Shown: positions 50,919 through 51,493 of the stretch, one piece after another
Position numbering within the stretch: the first letter of the stretch is position 1
How the letters are laid out: every line of letters starts with the position of its first letter
Origin: Kocuria dechangensis
Lineage (GTDB): Bacteria > Actinomycetota > Actinomycetes > Actinomycetales > Micrococcaceae
Direction of reading: 5' to 3'
DNA: 51,493 nt
NCBI RefSeq assembly: GCF_014636775.1
Contig: NZ_BMEQ01000025.1
Span: forward strand, 1-51,493
Notes under the pieces: model-generated
Database searches by the model: none
What the model was told of the DNA's origin: nothing
Seen by the model: only the letters and a program-made list of their open reading frames with translations
Translations under genes and position numbers: made by a program

Positions 50919-51263
50919 CTACGCGGTGATGGCCAGGTACATGGCGTAGATGTCGCGGCGGGCGCGCTGGGCGGTGTCCACGATCTCGGCCAGGTGCCGG
51001 CCGTCGGCGTGCTGGGCGGCCGTCGAGGCCGCCGTGGCGGCCTGGGCCAGTTGCTGGGCCGTGGCGGTGGCCGCCTCCAGTCGCCCGGCGCGGTGGCGCA
51101 GCCAGGGAGTTGCGTCCTCGGCGGCACCGGCGCTGCGGGCCCTTTCGCGCAGCTGCTCGAGGCGGCGGGTGGTCTCCTGGGCGGCCTGGGCGGCCTCAGC
51201 GGCCTGAGCGGCTTCGGTCGTGGCGCGGCGGTTGACGGTCACAGGCGTGAGAGCAGTGGTCAT
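50919..51263 (-). CDS. small Ala/Gln-rich coiled-coil protein of unknown function
   Basis: A 114-residue protein that is almost entirely helical, with heptad-like Ala/Gln/Thr repeats (TTEAAQAAEAAQAAQETTRR, AATATAQQLAQAATAAST) and a C-terminal QRARRDIYAMYLAITA. AAGGA lies 5 nt before the ATG at 51263. No domain is recognised and no signal peptide is seen. The region 50639-50918 to its left holds only short spurious frames. Confidence 0.6.
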   Translation of the reverse strand: MTTALTPVTVNRRATTEAAQAAEAAQAAQETTRRLEQLRERARSAGAAEDATPWLRHRAGRLEAATATAQQLAQAATAASTAAQHADGRHLAEIVDTAQRARRDIYAMYLAITA

Positions 51264-51423
51264 GGTGTCCTTCTCCAGCGGAAGCGGGCGGAACGGGGTT
51301 CCCCGGCACCAGGGCCTGACGGGGAGGGCCGTGCACGAGATCTGGTCGAGCCGGCGCGGGGACTTCCGCCCTGCCCACCTCGGACATGACGCCCGGGCGC
51401 CGGCTTCCGGCCCCGGCAGAAAG

Positions 51424-51468
51424 GGTGCTGCCCGGCAGGTGCCACGGAGGCACCTGCCGGGCAGCACC
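51424..51468. terminator. 20-bp perfect-stem hairpin at the right edge
   Basis: Arms 51424-51443 and 51449-51468 are perfectly complementary (starting GGTGCTGCCCGGCAG) around the loop ACGGA. It probably terminates a gene beyond the window that enters from the right, since the only gene to its left starts away from it. Confidence 0.65.
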
Positions 51469-51493
51469 CGGGGTGCTCAGGCGCTGTGGTGCT

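Overview
The window is chromosomal DNA of a high-GC Gram-positive bacterium (Actinomycetota). The base composition is strongly GC-rich with G/C in nearly every third codon position. GTG starts are frequent, several genes look leaderless, and the gene families are typical of Micrococcaceae-like soil actinobacteria. A Kocuria-like host is my inference, not something the sequence proves. I see no rRNA, tRNA, CRISPR array, transposase, phage gene or replication origin.

Layout. 1-7205: the 5' part of pabB (minus), a membrane-anchored matrixin-like metalloprotease, a small membrane protein, a glycogen-debranching-type glucosidase, a GT4 glycosyltransferase and a cardiolipin-synthase-type PLD protein. 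7286-11734: an IclR regulator, a nested palindromic operator, then a class III CoA-transferase, an HMG-CoA-lyase-type enzyme and a 2-hydroxycarboxylate transporter; together they read as import, CoA activation and C-C cleavage of a branched hydroxy-dicarboxylate. 11903-12796: a secreted LamG protein. 12857-17702: aldehyde dehydrogenase and aryl-type alcohol dehydrogenase divergent from an AraC regulator, then a Gfo/Idh/MocA oxidoreductase. 17805-20610: SelO, a small unknown protein and a LysR regulator. 20912-24890: ferredoxin, ferredoxin reductase, a frameshifted MFS transporter and a cytochrome P450, i.e. a class I P450 system. 24891-31125: TetR with a DUF3533/Pip-like membrane protein, a predicted exported intradiol-dioxygenase lipoprotein, and a Baeyer-Villiger monooxygenase translationally coupled to an esterase. 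31345-34767: GntR, an alpha/beta hydrolase, GNAT, a membrane protein and YjbR.

34856-42858 holds the most coherent regulatory unit. A GntR/FadR-type regulator, an MHS-type transporter, a split transketolase, an SDR dehydrogenase and an IclR effector-domain protein without an HTH share one operator sequence, GTTGACTGTCAAC or close variants, at five sites. An unusual Nramp-family transporter follows.

43072-51468: a YbfB-type MFS transporter, a GH8 glycosidase, and a decaying stretch. That stretch has an XRE/MmyB regulator with an internal deletion, a Zn alcohol dehydrogenase, a cupin remnant, a second alcohol dehydrogenase and a Bcr-type MFS gene broken at a C/G homopolymer. A small coiled-coil protein and a 20-bp-stem hairpin close the window.

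The overall picture is an accessory, catabolism-rich region in which nearly every metabolic module carries its own regulator. Functions are read from motifs by eye; substrates are inference unless stated.
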